From positions 9,996,542 through 10,060,541 of the forward strand of contig NC_090023.1 of assembly GCF_037176765.1 (NCBI RefSeq): 64,000 nucleotides of DNA, given 5' to 3'. This document shows positions 43,716-54,285 of this stretch, one piece after another. The DNA comes from Anolis sagrei. Taxonomy: Eukaryota > Chordata > Lepidosauria > Squamata > Anolidae. The position numbers and the translations under genes are program-made. The stretch's first letter is position 1; the number at the start of each line of letters is the position of its first letter. The notes below the pieces were generated by a model that made no database searches, was not told the origin of the DNA, and was given only the letters and a program-made list of their open reading frames with translations.

Positions 43716-43824
43716 AATAATTCTTACCTCATTCTAAAAGTTTAAAAAAGTTATTTGCCCTCCCTATTCAGATATTAGCTGGACTACTACCAAATAATAT
43801 CATAGGACAAGTAACAAGATGAAT

Positions 43825-44111
43825 GAATACGTCGAACACATCTTTTTATTTAGCATTTTAATAACTGTGAGTGTGTCCTCATCAAAGACAGTTTCCTATA
43901 AATAATAAAATAAACATTGTCGTTTTTTGCATCACCCTGGGTTTTCTTGCTAATTGGTGTCATTAGCCGATGAAAAAGAGTCAAGTATTTTTCTCTCTCC
44001 TATTATCACAACAGAACACCGGTTGCCGCACGAAAGCAAGTCCTCTGGAGCAAAGTCCAGCAGAATGTCAATATCAGCCATGCAGCCTCCTGGTGATAGC
44101 GGTGGGGTGAC
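43825..44111 (-). other. Last exon of THRSP paralogue a (presumed 3' UTR)
   Basis: Acceptor TTAATTCCCTAG; repeat-free. Ends after AATAAA (43850-43845, minus). A 53-codon frame opens exactly at the acceptor (stop at 43950-43952) with an internal ATG at 44081-44079; see findings. Confidence 0.65.
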
Positions 44112-44481
44112 CTAGGGAATTAATTGAAAAAAATATCAACAATTTTAATGCATATACATATTTCCTATATATATATGTGTGTAGACTCACATGGTGCAGT
44201 TTGAACTGGGTGAACCAAAGAACACACACTACTCGATGCAGTGGTCAGTGTAGACCAGGCATGGGCAAACTGCATTGAGTGGTGTCAAACGTCATTAATT
44301 CTGCAATATATATGCACCCTCAGTTATAATCAGCAAAATCGAAGGTGTCATATCGGACAACTCATCCTTATCTAGACTTTGTAAGTTTCTGATCCTACAA
44401 AGATCTGATTGAGGAGAAGTTCTCTTGAACTTCATGGGACTTGGGTTGTTGTGGGTTTTTTGGGTTATATGGCCATGTTCC

Positions 44482-45175
44482 AGTATCATAGAATCAAAGA
44501 GTTGGAAGAGACCTCATGGGCCATCCAGTCCAACCCCCTGCCAAGAAGCAGGAATATTGCATTCAAAGCACCCCCAACAGATGGCCATCCAGCCTCTGTT
44601 TAAAAGCTTTCAAAAAAGGAGCCTCCATCACACTCCGGGACAGAGAGTTGCACTGCTGAACGCCTCTCACAGTCAGGAAGTTCTTCCTCATGTTCAGATG
44701 GAATCTCCTCTCTTGTAGTTTGAAGCCATTGTTCCGCGTGCTAGTCTCCAAGGAAGCAGAAAACAAGCTTGCTCCCTCCTCCCTGTGGCTTCCTCTCACA
44801 TATTTATACATGGCTATCATATCTCCTCTCAGCCTTCTCTTCTTCAGGCTAAACATGCCCAGCTCCTTAAGCCGCTCCTCATAGGGCTTGTTCTCCAGAC
44901 TCTTGATCATTTTAGTCACCCTCCTCTGGACACATTCCAGCTTGTCAATATCACTCTTGAATTGTGGTGCCCAGAACTGGACACAATATTCCAGATGTGG
45001 TCTAACCAAAGCAGAATAGAGGGGTAGCATTACTTCCCTAGATCTAGACACTATGCTCCTATTGATGCAGGCCAAAATCCCATTGGTTTTTTTGCCGCCA
45101 CATCACATCGTTGGCTCATGTTTAACTTGTCCACGAGGACTCCAAGATCTTTTCACATGTACTGCTCTCGAGCCA
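44482..45175 (-). mobile_element. CR1 LINE, long 3' part, coding frame open
   Basis: The 170-codon minus frame reads [20 protein letters not shown] to [13 protein letters not shown], with ATTCTATG tail at 44482. The segment beyond 45075 extends to 'cttttcacatgtactgctct'. In the THRSP-a intron. Confidence 0.9.
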
Positions 45176-45234
45176 GGCATCATCCCCCTATTCTGTATCT
45201 TTGCATTTCTTTTTTTCTGCCTAAGTGGACTATC

Positions 45235-45765
45235 TTGCATTCTCTCCTGACGTTTTGCCTGCATCTGGGTTTGTTCAGAGGTCTGTTGGAAATGAGGCAA
45301 GTGGAGTGTATATATATATACCTTTGGAATAATGTCCAGGGTGGAAAAAGAACCCTTGTCTGTTTGGAGCAAGTATGAATGTTGCAGTTAGCAAGCTTGA
45401 TTAGCATTGAGTAGCCTTGCAGTTGCAAAGTCAATCAGTGAGAGTATTTGTTGCTGCTGCTACCTGGAGGCATCCTTTGTTTGGGAGTTGTTAACTGGCA
45501 CTTGATTGCTTGCTGTCAAGAGTTCCCCTCTTTCTGAGTGATATTCTTTATTTACTGTCTTGATTTTGGTGTTTTTAACACCACCCAAACAAACACCTCC
45601 AGGAAACAACAGCCAACAAATATCCTCACTGATTGATTTTGAAACTGCAAGGCTACTCAATGTTACCCAAGCTTGCTAATTGCAACATTGATACTTGCTT
45701 CAAACAGACAAGGATTCTTTCTCCCACCCTGGACATTCCATATCTATATTATCTATATCTATATC
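45235..45765. mobile_element. Penelope-like terminal pieces, inverted pair
   Basis: 45235-45545 (minus): 'gcattctctcctgacgtttt' to 'ttgctgtcaagagttcccc'. 45560-45740 (plus): 'aaacaacagccaac' to 'tctcccaccctggacattcc'. The two meet near 45550. Confidence 0.7.
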
Positions 45766-45767
45766 TG

Positions 45768-46166
45768 GTAAAGGTTCCCCCTTGACATTAAGTCTAGTAG
45801 TGTCAGTTTTGAAAATTGTATGTTTCTCTGTGTGTGTGTGCGTATATAATAAAAAATTCAAAAAAAAAAAAGTCTAGTTATGTCTGACTCTGTGGAGTGG
45901 TGCTTACCTCCATTTCTAAGCCAAAGAGCTGGCGTTGTCCATAGCCACCTCCAAGGTCATGTGGCCAGCATGACTGCATGGAGCACTGCTACCTTCCCAC
46001 CAGAGCGGTACCTATTGATCTACTCACATTTGCATATTTTTAACTGTTGACAGAAGCTGGGGCTAACAGCAGGAGTTCACCCTGCTCCCCAGATTCGAAC
46101 TGCCGATCTTCCGGTCAGCAAGTTCTGCAACTCAGCAGTTTAACCCGCTGTGTCACCGGTTCTCCC
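45768..46166 (-). mobile_element. tRNA-derived SINE, second subfamily, with internal insertion
   Basis: Starts 'ggtaaaggttcccccttgac' (reverse of the SINE end) and finishes at the tRNA-like head 'aacccgctgtgtcaccggtt'. An A-tailed insert (~45800-45872) with GTCTAGT on both sides interrupts it. Confidence 0.75.
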
Positions 46167-46229
46167 TATACATAGATAGATAGATAGATCTCTCTGTGTG
46201 TGTGTGTACACATACACACACTCCACTTG

Positions 46230-46530
46230 CCTCATTTCCAGCAGACCTCTAAACAAACCTCTTAGGATGCTGCCACAGATGCAGGTGAAATGTCAGGAGA
46301 GAATGCTACAGGAACATAATAATAATATATTTTTATAATTATTATAAATTATTATAAATTATTATTTATAATTATAATAATAATTATAAATTATTATAAA
46401 TTATTATTATAATAATCTCTCACTACCTCTGAGGAATCTTGCGATAGATGCAGGCGAAACGTCAGGAGAGAATGCCTCTAGAACATGACCATATAGCCCG
46501 AAAAAACGTACAACAACCCAATAATAATAA
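46230..46530 (+). mobile_element. Penelope-like fragments and AT-rich filler
   Basis: 'ccacagatgcaggtgaaatg' (46272) and 'agatgcaggcgaaacgtcag' (46447) are two terminal pieces around ATTATAA repeats, ending 'gaaaaaacgtacaacaaccc'. Confidence 0.7.
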
Positions 46531-46539
46531 TAATAATAA

Positions 46540-46745
46540 TAATAGTATAAAACATTATTTATATACCGCTCTATTTCCCCGAGGTAGACTCAGGGAGGTT
46601 TCCAAGTAACATAACCAAAACATACAGAGTAAACAGCATGATATAAAATTAACAAAACAACATAAGCGTAAAATTGGGCTGTCCATACAGCCCAAAAACT
46701 TCACAGTAACCCAGTGATTCTGGCCATGAAAGCCTTCAACAACAC
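46540..46745 (-). mobile_element. L2 3' tail, then Penelope end
   Basis: 'ttatttatataccgctctat' and 'cgaggtagactcagggaggt' are L2-like. 46680-46742 ('cccaaaaacttcacagtaac') is a Penelope end. It lies ~65 bases beyond the THRSP-a donor. Confidence 0.65.
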
Positions 46746-46832
46746 ATTGGATGGGGATTACTTTCCCATTCATCCTGCCCACCTTGGAGTTGCTAGGACA
46801 TCTTACCTTTGGCTACTTAAGCTGCGCTTTCC

Positions 46833-47213
46833 TCAGAAGCTGGGCCTCTTTTCATTCCCGTTAATCTGCCCCATGATTTCATTGTATTTGGAGGTCACTG
46901 CATTGGCTCTCCTGGTCAGCTGTGTGAGGACACGGTACAAACTGGAGACGTGGTAATGGAAGAAGCCTTCCAAGTCCTCCTCTTCCTTGACCTCTTGTTC
47001 TCTAACGTGGGATGTTGGGTGGCTGCGGGGCAACAGACCTCCTTCCACGACCAACTTGATGGATTTCAACAACATATAATATTCGTACAGGTCTTTTTCC
47101 TTAGAGCTAGAATCGGACGTGTCCTCCTGGCCTTCCAAAGGGACTCCTTGCAGAAGGCTGGGGAACATGACGGTTTGTTCCATCTTGTGAACGGCCGAAA
47201 AGTACTCTTCCAT
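46833..47213 (-). CDS. THRSP: Spot 14 / thyroid hormone-responsive protein, paralogue a
   Basis: 126 residues from ATG 47213-47211 to TGA. Family hallmarks are MEEYFSAVHKMEQTVMFPSL near the start, DLYEYYMLLKSIKL in the middle, and LTQLTRRANAVTSKYNEIMG near the end, matching human THRSP (146 aa, from memory). The middle is acidic (KEEEDLEGF). An in-frame TGA lies ten codons upstream and the TATA-like box follows, so this ATG is chosen although human THRSP has ~16 more N-terminal residues. The family forms helical dimers with MID1IP1 and promotes acetyl-CoA carboxylase assembly and lipogenesis in liver and fat. Intact. A second paralogue lies 12 kb upstream on the same strand. Confidence 0.92.
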   Translation of the reverse strand: MEEYFSAVHKMEQTVMFPSLLQGVPLEGQEDTSDSSSKEKDLYEYYMLLKSIKLVVEGGLLPRSHPTSHVREQEVKEEEDLEGFFHYHVSSLYRVLTQLTRRANAVTSKYNEIMGQINGNEKRPSF

Positions 47214-47250
47214 GGTTTTCAAAATGAGGCTTCCTTTGTCTCAGATCCTG

Positions 47251-47260
47251 GAGTATAAAG
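47251..47260 (-). promoter_or_regulatory. TATA-like box of THRSP paralogue a
   Basis: GCTTTATACT on the minus strand, about 45 bases before the ATG, aligns with GCTTTATAAAGG of paralogue b. Confidence 0.5.
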
Positions 47261-47439
47261 CTCTGAAGGCTGGTTTGCAGTGACCGCTCTGTCGGTGGTA
47301 ATTTATGAGATTATCCTGAATGATAATCACCCAGAGAGCATGCAGGTGGGATACGTTCCACTCAAGGGGTGAATGACACTCCTCTTTCCCCAGCAAATAG
47401 GATCCCTCCTTCTTGAACACCCCAGCAAATGGCCAGTTC

Positions 47440-47458
47440 GCAATGTGACTTTGTTTAC
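47440..47458. promoter_or_regulatory. Upstream block shared with THRSP-b
   Basis: GCAATGTGACTTTGTTTAC, 227 bases before the ATG, matches 16 of 19 bases at 59810-59828, 199 bases before the b ATG. It contains TGTTTAC, a forkhead-type core. Confidence 0.4.
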
Positions 47459-47744
47459 AGGTTGGAATGCTCTCAAACAAAACGCTGGACCGAATCAGGA
47501 CGGTTGACCCTTCAAAAGGGGACAGAATAGGCTGATCGGCTTGTATCTCTATCCATTGCATCAGACACCGAGTGGGAAATTCCTAGTGTGTTTTGAGCAA
47601 GTCATTCCACTCCACGCCATATTGACCTGGGGATTTAACAGTTGAGGTGTGTATTTGTGCAACCCTGTGGGTCCTGGGAAAGGCATAATAACCCATAGCA
47701 AGGTTACTATCACTCAAAGGAATATATTGCGTGATTATTATTGC

Positions 47745-48597
47745 AAGACATCAAGCAAAAAGTGGGTGCTAGAAACAACATCATACGAAAGCTGACTGGC
47801 ACAACCTGGGGATCATGACCAGATACAGTGAAGACATCTGTCCTTGCGCTGTGCTACTCTGCTGCTGAGTATGCATGCCCAGTGTGGAACACATCTCACC
47901 ACGCTAAAACAGTGGATGTGGCTCTTAATGAGACATGCCGCACTATCACGGGGTGCCTGCACCCTACACCACTGGAGAAATTACACTGCTTAGCCGGTAT
48001 CGCACCACCTGATATCCGCCGGGAAGTAGCAGCCAATAGTGAAAGGACCAAGGCTGAGACATCTCCAGCTCATCCCCTGTTTGGGTATCAGCCAGCACGT
48101 CAACGACTTAAATCTAGAAATAGTTTTCTAAGATCAATACAGACACTCGCTGGAACACCCAGGCAAGCGAGAGTCCAAAAGTGGCAGGCTCAAACTCAGA
48201 ACCTCAACCAATGGCTGATACCAAATGAGAGACTCCCCCCTGGGCACACAGAGGACTGGGCGACTTGGAAGGCGCTGAACGGACTGCGCTCTGGCACCAC
48301 GAGATGCAGAGCCAACCTTCAGAGATGGGGCCACAAAGTGGAATACTCGACGTGCGAATGTGGAGAGGAGCAAACTACAGACCACCTGCTGCAATGCAAC
48401 CTGAGCCCTGCCACATGCACAATGGAGGACCTTTTTGCAGCAACACCAGAAGCACTCCAAGGGACCAGATACTGGTCAAAGGACATTTAATCAACTACCA
48501 AACTCACAAATTCTGTATTTTGTCTGTTTGTTTGCTTTGTTCTGTTAGAAATGTAATATAATTGACTGGTTGCCCTGACACGACAAATAAATTGCGA
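47745..48597 (+). mobile_element. LINE 3' end with intact C-terminal frame (I/Vingi-like, unassigned)
   Basis: The 220-codon frame at 47828-48490 reads [60 protein letters not shown] and TRYWSKDI. The zinc-type C-x-C...H-x4-C tail suits I/Jockey-group LINEs. Upstream, 47750-47827 continues the homology ('gggtgctagaaacaacatca'). Ends 'gccctgacacgacaaataaa'. The reference copy for four fragments elsewhere. Confidence 0.82.
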
Positions 48598-48599
48598 GA

Positions 48600-48870
48600 C
48601 AGCAGATCATCAGATTTTGTGTGATGCCTTTTGCCAGTCCGCTATCTCTCCCATTAGCCCATCATTAGCTCCTGATTGAGGCCCATCATTAGCCAAAGTC
48701 CCAGGGCCAATCTTGTCTGGTGAGTCCGGATCTCCTTGCAATTGTGCAAAACCATTACGGGAAGCACTTCATGATAGGGTTGTTATTCCACATTATGGGA
48801 ATGGGACGAGATAGCGGCAAGGGTGCAGTAATGCCCAAGAATGTAACTAAGGGCGCATCTTCACTGGCAC
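48600..48870. other. Unique sequence, no gene seen
   Basis: Contains a short local repeat 'cccatcattagc' three times (48657-48695). No family match recognised. Confidence 0.5.
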
Positions 48871-48883
48871 ATTTACTGTAAAG

Positions 48884-49019
48884 CAGGCATCTTCAAACTG
48901 CGGCCCTCCAGCCGTTTGGGCCTCCAACACCTAGAAGCCCTAATGAGCTTGTTCAATTGTCAGGAATTCTGGGAGTTGGAGGCCCAAACAGCTGGAGGGC
49001 CACAGTTTGAGGATGCATG
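48884..49019. mobile_element. hAT-type palindromic MITE
   Basis: Ends CAGGCATCTTCAAACTG and CAGTTTGAGGATGCATG, flanked by CTGTAAAG / CCGTAAAG (7 of 8 match). Confidence 0.75.
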
Positions 49020-49027
49020 CCGTAAAG

Positions 49028-49915
49028 CAGTGTTTCTCAACCTGGGGGGTCGGGACCCCTGGAGGGGTCGTGAGGGGGTGTCAGAGGGGTCACCAAAGAC
49101 CACCAGAAAATACAGTATTTTCTGTTGGTCATGGAGGTTCTGTGTGGGAAGTTTGGCCCAGTTCAATCGTTGGTAGGATTCAGAATGCTCTTTGATTGTA
49201 GGTGAACTATAAATCCCAGGACAGGCAATTGTCTTCAGTAACTGATTCTTTGCTTTGAAGGAAAATCCCCTTTTTTAACTTCTCCCAGGCTGATTGTAAT
49301 CTTAATTCTTACTGATGTGGGCTCCGCTACTGGATCGAATTGCATCTTGAACGCCAAGTGGACCTACCAGTAAGGCTAGTAGATTCTCCAGCTGATGTTC
49401 TTTGATCTTTAGGGCTGTTACCCTGGAAATCTTTGGAGACTCTTAAGACTGTTCTCCCCTGGAAAGTCTTAAGGGTTGAAGCTTTTGTACAGGAGAAGCT
49501 TGAACACGTCCTGTACATTAGCTTTCCTTACTGAGACTAACTAAAAATGGCTCCCTTCCCTTCCCAATTGTCCTGAGCAAGGGGCGGAACCAAAACTTAA
49601 CGATGATGGACAGGTGACTTGCCCTATGACTGCTACCAAAGGAAGCCACCCTTCTGCAGAATCCCAGGAACCTTGGGCTGCAAGCAAACATTTAATACAA
49701 AGCAAATAAAATGGGAGCTCCTGGCACAGCCGTACCAGCACAGTTCACCTACAATCAAACAGCATTCTGAACCCCACCAACAATCAAATTGAGCGAAACT
49801 TCCCACACAGAACTCCCATGACCAACAGAGAATACTGTATTTTCTGATGGTCTTTGGTGACCTCTTGGATCCCCCCTCGCAACCCACCCCCCAGGGTCCC
49901 GACTCCTAGGTTTCT
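49028..49915. mobile_element. Inverted hAT-like arms around ~515 bp of unrelated sequence
   Basis: 49028-49220 starts 'cagtgtttctcaacctgggg'. 49737-49915 is its inverted relative, ending 'cccagggtcccgactccta'. Inner arms both carry 'ttgattgtaggtgaact'. The 49221-49736 centre matches no family seen here. Confidence 0.6.
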
Positions 49916-50136
49916 CCAAAACATTTCTCCAAAACTCCAGAGGAAACAGCAACTTTGGGCACATGTCATCAGCTGTGCTACTGACTTCCTGTTTGGCTGG
50001 ATATGTTTTCCTCGCACTTGGGTAGTCTTGGGTCAGAGGATGGCACTTACCTTCTCCTGCCAATCTGGCATTTGCAGTGCTCATCGGGCACAAAAATGGC
50101 ACTGGACGGTGCTTGGCATCTGGAGTGAGGTTAGCC

Positions 50137-50278
50137 CAGGCATGGGCAAACTTCAGCCTTCCCTCCAGGTGTTTTGGACTTCAACTCCCACAGTTCCTAA
50201 CAGCCGGTAGGCTGTTAGGAATTGTGGGAGTTGAAGTCCAAAACACCTGGAGGGAAGGTCGAAGTTTGCCCATGCCTG
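50137..50278. mobile_element. hAT-type palindromic MITE, complete
   Basis: 142-bp near-perfect palindrome (CAGGCATGGGCAAACTTC ends), flanked by the exact 8-bp duplication GGTTAGCC (50129-50136, 50279-50286). Confidence 0.9.
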
Positions 50279-50614
50279 GGTTAGCCAGAGTGATGAATCA
50301 GTATAATCATTTCTGGCCTGTCAACATGAATCCTAAAACAAATCGGATGGTTTATTGCTTTCTAAAGAAAGAAATATCTATCCATCTCTGTTTTTCAAAG
50401 GAGATGGACATGTGTGAAAACTCAAAGATTCACATACTAATAGATAATAAACACCTGCTTTATTTGTTTTACACTGGGCTACACTTTACATAGACATTCC
50501 TGGAGTTGTATAATACACTCTCCAAAAGAAATTAGGCAAATATTTTGTGTAGTTTATTATACAGTTTGAGAAAAAATATTTTATATCGTGTTTCAACATC
50601 ACCATTTTCCACAT

Positions 50615-50945
50615 TGGGTTGCTGGGAGTTTTCCCAGGCTGTCTGGCCATCTTCCAGCAGCATTCTCTTCTGAAGTTTCGCCCATATCTATGGCAGGCAT
50701 CCTCAGAGGTTGTGAGGTCTATTGGAAACTAGACAAGGGAGGCTACCAGTATTAAAAAACAATAACTCTAAAATCATGACAGTAAATAAAGAGCCACACC
50801 CAGAAAAAAAGGAAAATTCCAGACAGGAAACAATCACGGCCAGCTCACACCCCCCAAAAAAGGATTCCGCCAGGCAGGAAGCAGCCAGGCTTTGAAGCTG
50901 CCAGGTCATTCAATGCTAATCAAGATGGCCAATTGCAACATTCAT
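50615..50945. mobile_element. Penelope-like fold-back pair
   Basis: 50615-50742 (minus terminal piece) joins 50745-50945 (plus untranslated piece, 'accagtattaaaaaacaata' to 'ccaattgcaacattcat'). Confidence 0.7.
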
Positions 50946-50947
50946 AT

Positions 50948-51390
50948 AATAATTGAATCAAAGAGTTGGAAGAGACCTCGTGGACCCTCCCGTCCAACCT
51001 CATTCTGCCAATAAGCAGGGAAATTGCATTCAAAGCACCCCTGACAGATGGCCACCCAGCCTCTGTTTAAAAGCCTCCAAAGAAGTAGCCTCCATCACAC
51101 TCTAGGGCAGATAGTTCCACTGCTGAACAGACTTTCTTAAAATCTCAAATTCTTTCTGGATCATGTTTGAAGAAATTTGCAAAGTTTGTAAAGCTCTCAT
51201 TAAATCTAAAATAAATCCATTCCTGCTGCTATTAGGTTCTTCACACTATATAGATTAATCTATTCATACAATCATAGAATCAAAGAGTTGGAAGAGACCT
51301 CCTGGGCCATCCAGTCCAACCCCCTGCCAAGAAGCAGGAATATTGCATTCAAATCACCCCTGACAGATGGCCATCCAGCCTCTATTCATA
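50948..51390 (-). mobile_element. Two CR1 3' ends
   Basis: 50948-51130 ('aatcaaagagttggaagaga' onward) and 51268-51388 ('catagaatcaaagagttgga' onward), both minus strand, with ~135 bases of unrelated sequence between. Confidence 0.85.
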
Positions 51391-52015
51391 AAGAAAATAG
51401 TATTGTTAACATGAAGCAAAGCAGTCAGGTTTGGGAAGCATAGATTTGGATGTTCTGCAATGCCAACAAGTTAGCAAAATGGTTCCTTTTTGTTTGTACA
51501 GCTGGCAACGTCCACCTGCATAGCTAATACGGCATTCCCGTTTGTTTTGGAAGTTCATAGACTCATTTCCCAATCAATAACCAATAGTGTGCCTGAATCA
51601 GAACTCGTCCAAGGTATTTTGCCAGCAAAGGCAAAGGGTTACATGGCAGCCCTTCTATGCTATACCTAAGCTGTCAAGTTCATTTTACTGGATTGGGGAA
51701 ACGAATAATGCCACAGCTCTGTCCCTCGACACCTTATTTCTACCACTTGGCTCCAGAGGTGACCACCAAACCTTACCTAATGTTGAGCAAACTTTACCTA
51801 ATGTTGGAGCTGGCTCTGATGTAAACGATGTGATGCAAGAAGCAGAAATAAAGCATATGTATTACACACAGAAATTAAGAAAGGAGGTATTCAGAAGATG
51901 AACAAATGAGGACATCCTTGGCCCAGGCTCTCGTGTTGCCCAAGGTGGGTTCAACAACTGCAGGGAGAGGTCAGACGGGAAAGGTTGCAATGGACTTAAC
52001 AGAGCAAGAAACCAT
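51390..52015. other. Repeat-poor stretch, no gene recognised
   Basis: Open frames are short and unlike known families. A 13-base text 'ttacctaatgttg' is doubled at about 51774 and 51793. Confidence 0.45.
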
Positions 52016-52033
52016 CTATCTATCATCTATCTA

Positions 52034-52102
<69 letters not shown>
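52016..52102 (+). repeat. (CTAT)n microsatellite
   Basis: About 20 CTAT units, interrupted near the start. Faces a (GATA)n run at 52725-52775. Confidence 0.95.
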
Positions 52103-52103
<1 letters not shown>

Positions 52104-52722
52104 AAAATGCTCTGAGCGTAATGAGTACCTTAAAAACAAAAGAATCAATGAACGAAATCACACCAAATTTGGCAACAAAATGTCTCACAACACAAGGAGT
52201 GTCCACCACTCAAAAAAAAATATGATTTTGTCATTTGGGAGTTGTAGTTGCTGTGATTTATTGTTCACCTACAATCAAAGAGCATTCTGAACTCCATCAA
52301 TGATGAAATTGAACCAAACTTGGCACACAGAACTCCCATGACCAACAGAAAATACTGGAAGGGTTTGGTGGGCATTGACCTTGAGTTTGGGAGTTGTAGT
52401 TCACCTACATCTGGAGAGCACTGTGGACTCAAACAATGATGGATCTGGACCAAACTTGGCACGAATACTCAATATCCCCAAATATAAACACAGATGGAGT
52501 TTGGGGGAAATAGACCTTGACATTTGCGAGTTGTAGTTACTGGGATTTATAGTTCACCTACAATCAGAGCATTCTGAACCCCACCAATGACAGAATTGGG
52601 GCAAACTTCCCACACAGAACTCCCATGACCATCAGAAAATACTTAAGGCCATCCAGTCCAACTCCCTTTACCAGGGCAAGAAAATGTAATCAAAGCCCTC
52701 CTGACAAAGAGCCACCCAGTCA
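52104..52722 (+). mobile_element. Helitron-like copy, 3' end replaced by (GATA)n
   Basis: 5' text 'taaaaatgctctgagcgtaa' matches the minus-strand starts at 9438 and 56752. The interior is the 'ggagttgtagttcacctaca' unit. It ends at 'gagccacccagtcatagat' without the CTAG end. Confidence 0.6.
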
Positions 52723-52724
52723 TA

Positions 52725-52727
52725 GAT

Positions 52728-52775
<48 letters not shown>
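52725..52775 (+). repeat. (GATA)n microsatellite
   Basis: About 12 GATA units grown from 'catagatatagatagataga', a string also present unexpanded near 57390. Confidence 0.95.
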
Positions 52776-52862
52776 GATGCCTGCCATAGATGCAGGCAAA
52801 ACGTCAGGAGAGAATGCTTCTGGAACATGGCCATACAGCACAAAAAACATACAGCACACCAA
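52776..52862 (+). mobile_element. Penelope-like terminal piece
   Basis: 'gccatagatgcaggcaaaac' to 'gcacaaaaaacatacagcac'. Confidence 0.75.
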
Positions 52863-52869
52863 ATCTAGG

Positions 52870-53460
52870 AGTCTTTTGATACTGCACAAGTTGAACATGA
52901 GCCAACAATGTGATGCGGCAGCTAAAAAAGCCAATGGGAGTCTTGGCTGCAGCAATAGGAAATATATCGTCCATATTAGTGGTTCTCAACCTGGAGTCCC
53001 CAAGTGCTTTGGCCTACAACTCCCAGAAATCCCAGCCAGCTTACCAGCTGTCAGGATTTCTGGGAGTTGAAGGCCAAAACATCTGGGGACCCACAGGTTG
53101 AGAACCACTGATCTAGATCTACAGATTGAAGGAAATCATAGTCCCATACTATTTCGCTTTGGTTAGAACTCACCTGGAATGTTTAGGGCACCACAATTCA
53201 AGATGGATATCGACAAATAGGTACAAGATCAGAAATGGGCAACTAAAATGGACGAAGAGAGAGCCGTTCAGCAGTGGAACTCTCTGCCCCGGAGTGTGGT
53301 GGAGGCTCCTTCTTTGGAAGCTTTTAAACAGAGGCTGGATGGCCATCTGTCAGGGGTGATTTGAATGCAGTATTCCTGCTTCTTGGCAGAATAGGGTTGG
53401 ACTGGATGGTCCACAAGGTCTCTTCCAACTCTATGATTCAGTGATCCTATGATTCTATGA
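52870..53460 (+). mobile_element. CR1 LINE, internally deleted, split by a hAT MITE
   Basis: Matches CR1 from 'gttgaacatgagccaacaat' to 'gcagcaataggaaatatat', resumes after the MITE at 53115 ('gatctacagattgaaggaa'), and later joins the 3' end ('agagccgttcagcagtggaa'). Ends 'gattctatga' at 53460. Confidence 0.8.
52977..53110. mobile_element. hAT-type MITE inside CR1
   Basis: Palindrome with ends 'tagtggttctcaacctgga' and 'aggttgagaaccactg', same family as 10930-11064 and 54875-55009. Confidence 0.8.
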
Positions 53461-53607
53461 ATGTTGCAATTGGCCATCTTGATTAGCATTGAATGGCCTT
53501 GCAGCTTCAAAGTCTGGTTGCTTATTGCCAGGGGAATGGCAGAAAGGGGTTGGACTGGATGGCCCATGAGGTCTCTTCCAACTCTAGGATTCTATGATTC
53601 TAAGATC
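53460..53607. mobile_element. Penelope scrap fused to a CR1 tail
   Basis: 53459-53533 ('attggccatcttgattagca') is Penelope-like; 53534-53607 is the last CR1 stretch ('ggttggactggatggcccat'). Confidence 0.6.
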
Positions 53608-53639
53608 TAGAAGATGTAGAAACCATGAATCCTTCTGAA

Positions 53640-54285
53640 GAGCAGCTTAGAGAGCTGGGTATGTGTAGCTTGGAGAAGATTGAAAGGGGACTTGATAGCC
53701 ATTTGTAAACATTTGAAAGGATGTCACATCCAGGGAAGTAATGCTACCCCTCTATTTCTGCCTGGAATATTGTGTCCAATTCTGGGCACCACAATTCAAG
53801 AGAGATATTGACAAGCTGGAATGTGTCCAGAGGAGGGCGACTAAAATGATCAAGGGTCTGGAGAACAAGCCCTATGAGGAGCGGTTTAAAGAGCTGGGTG
53901 CGTTTAGCCTGCAGAAGAGAAGGCTGAGAGGAGACATGATATCCATGTATAAGTATGTGAGAGGAAGTCATAAGGAGGCGGGACCAAGCTTGTTTTCTGC
54001 TTCCCTGGAGACTAGGACATGGAACAATGGCTTCAAACTACAAGAGAGGAGATTCCATCTGAACATTAGGAAGAACTTCCTGACTGTGAGAGCCGTTCAG
54101 CAGTGGAACTCTCTGCCCCGGAGTGTGGTGGAGGCTCCTTCTTTGGAAGCTTTTAAACAGAGGCTGGATGGTCATCTGTCAGGGGTGCTTTGAATGCAAT
54201 ATTCCTGCTTCTTGGCAGAATGGGGTTGGACTCGATGTCCCATGAGGTCTCTTCCAACTCTATGATTCTATGAATCTATGAAATT
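53640..54285 (+). mobile_element. CR1 LINE 3' part, coding frame open
   Basis: The 150-codon frame ([20 protein letters not shown] to [13 protein letters not shown]) ends at 54193, with the ATTCTATG tail to 54285. A diverged CR1 fragment precedes it at 53640-53735. Confidence 0.9.

Larger units (their letters stand above)
43825..47230 (-). other. THRSP: THRSP paralogue a, gene span
   Basis: Coding exon 46807 to about 47230, intron 44112-46806, last exon to about 43825. The donor after the stop (AAAG|GTAAGA) and acceptor TTCCCTAG give the two-exon layout known for THRSP, whose second exon is non-coding. The intron holds a CR1, Penelope pieces, a SINE and an L2 tail. Confidence 0.75.

Noticed and set aside
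47240-47561. 106-codon minus frame upstream of THRSP-a
   Set aside because: Lies upstream of the TATA-like box in the promoter region; no family match and no counterpart before paralogue b.
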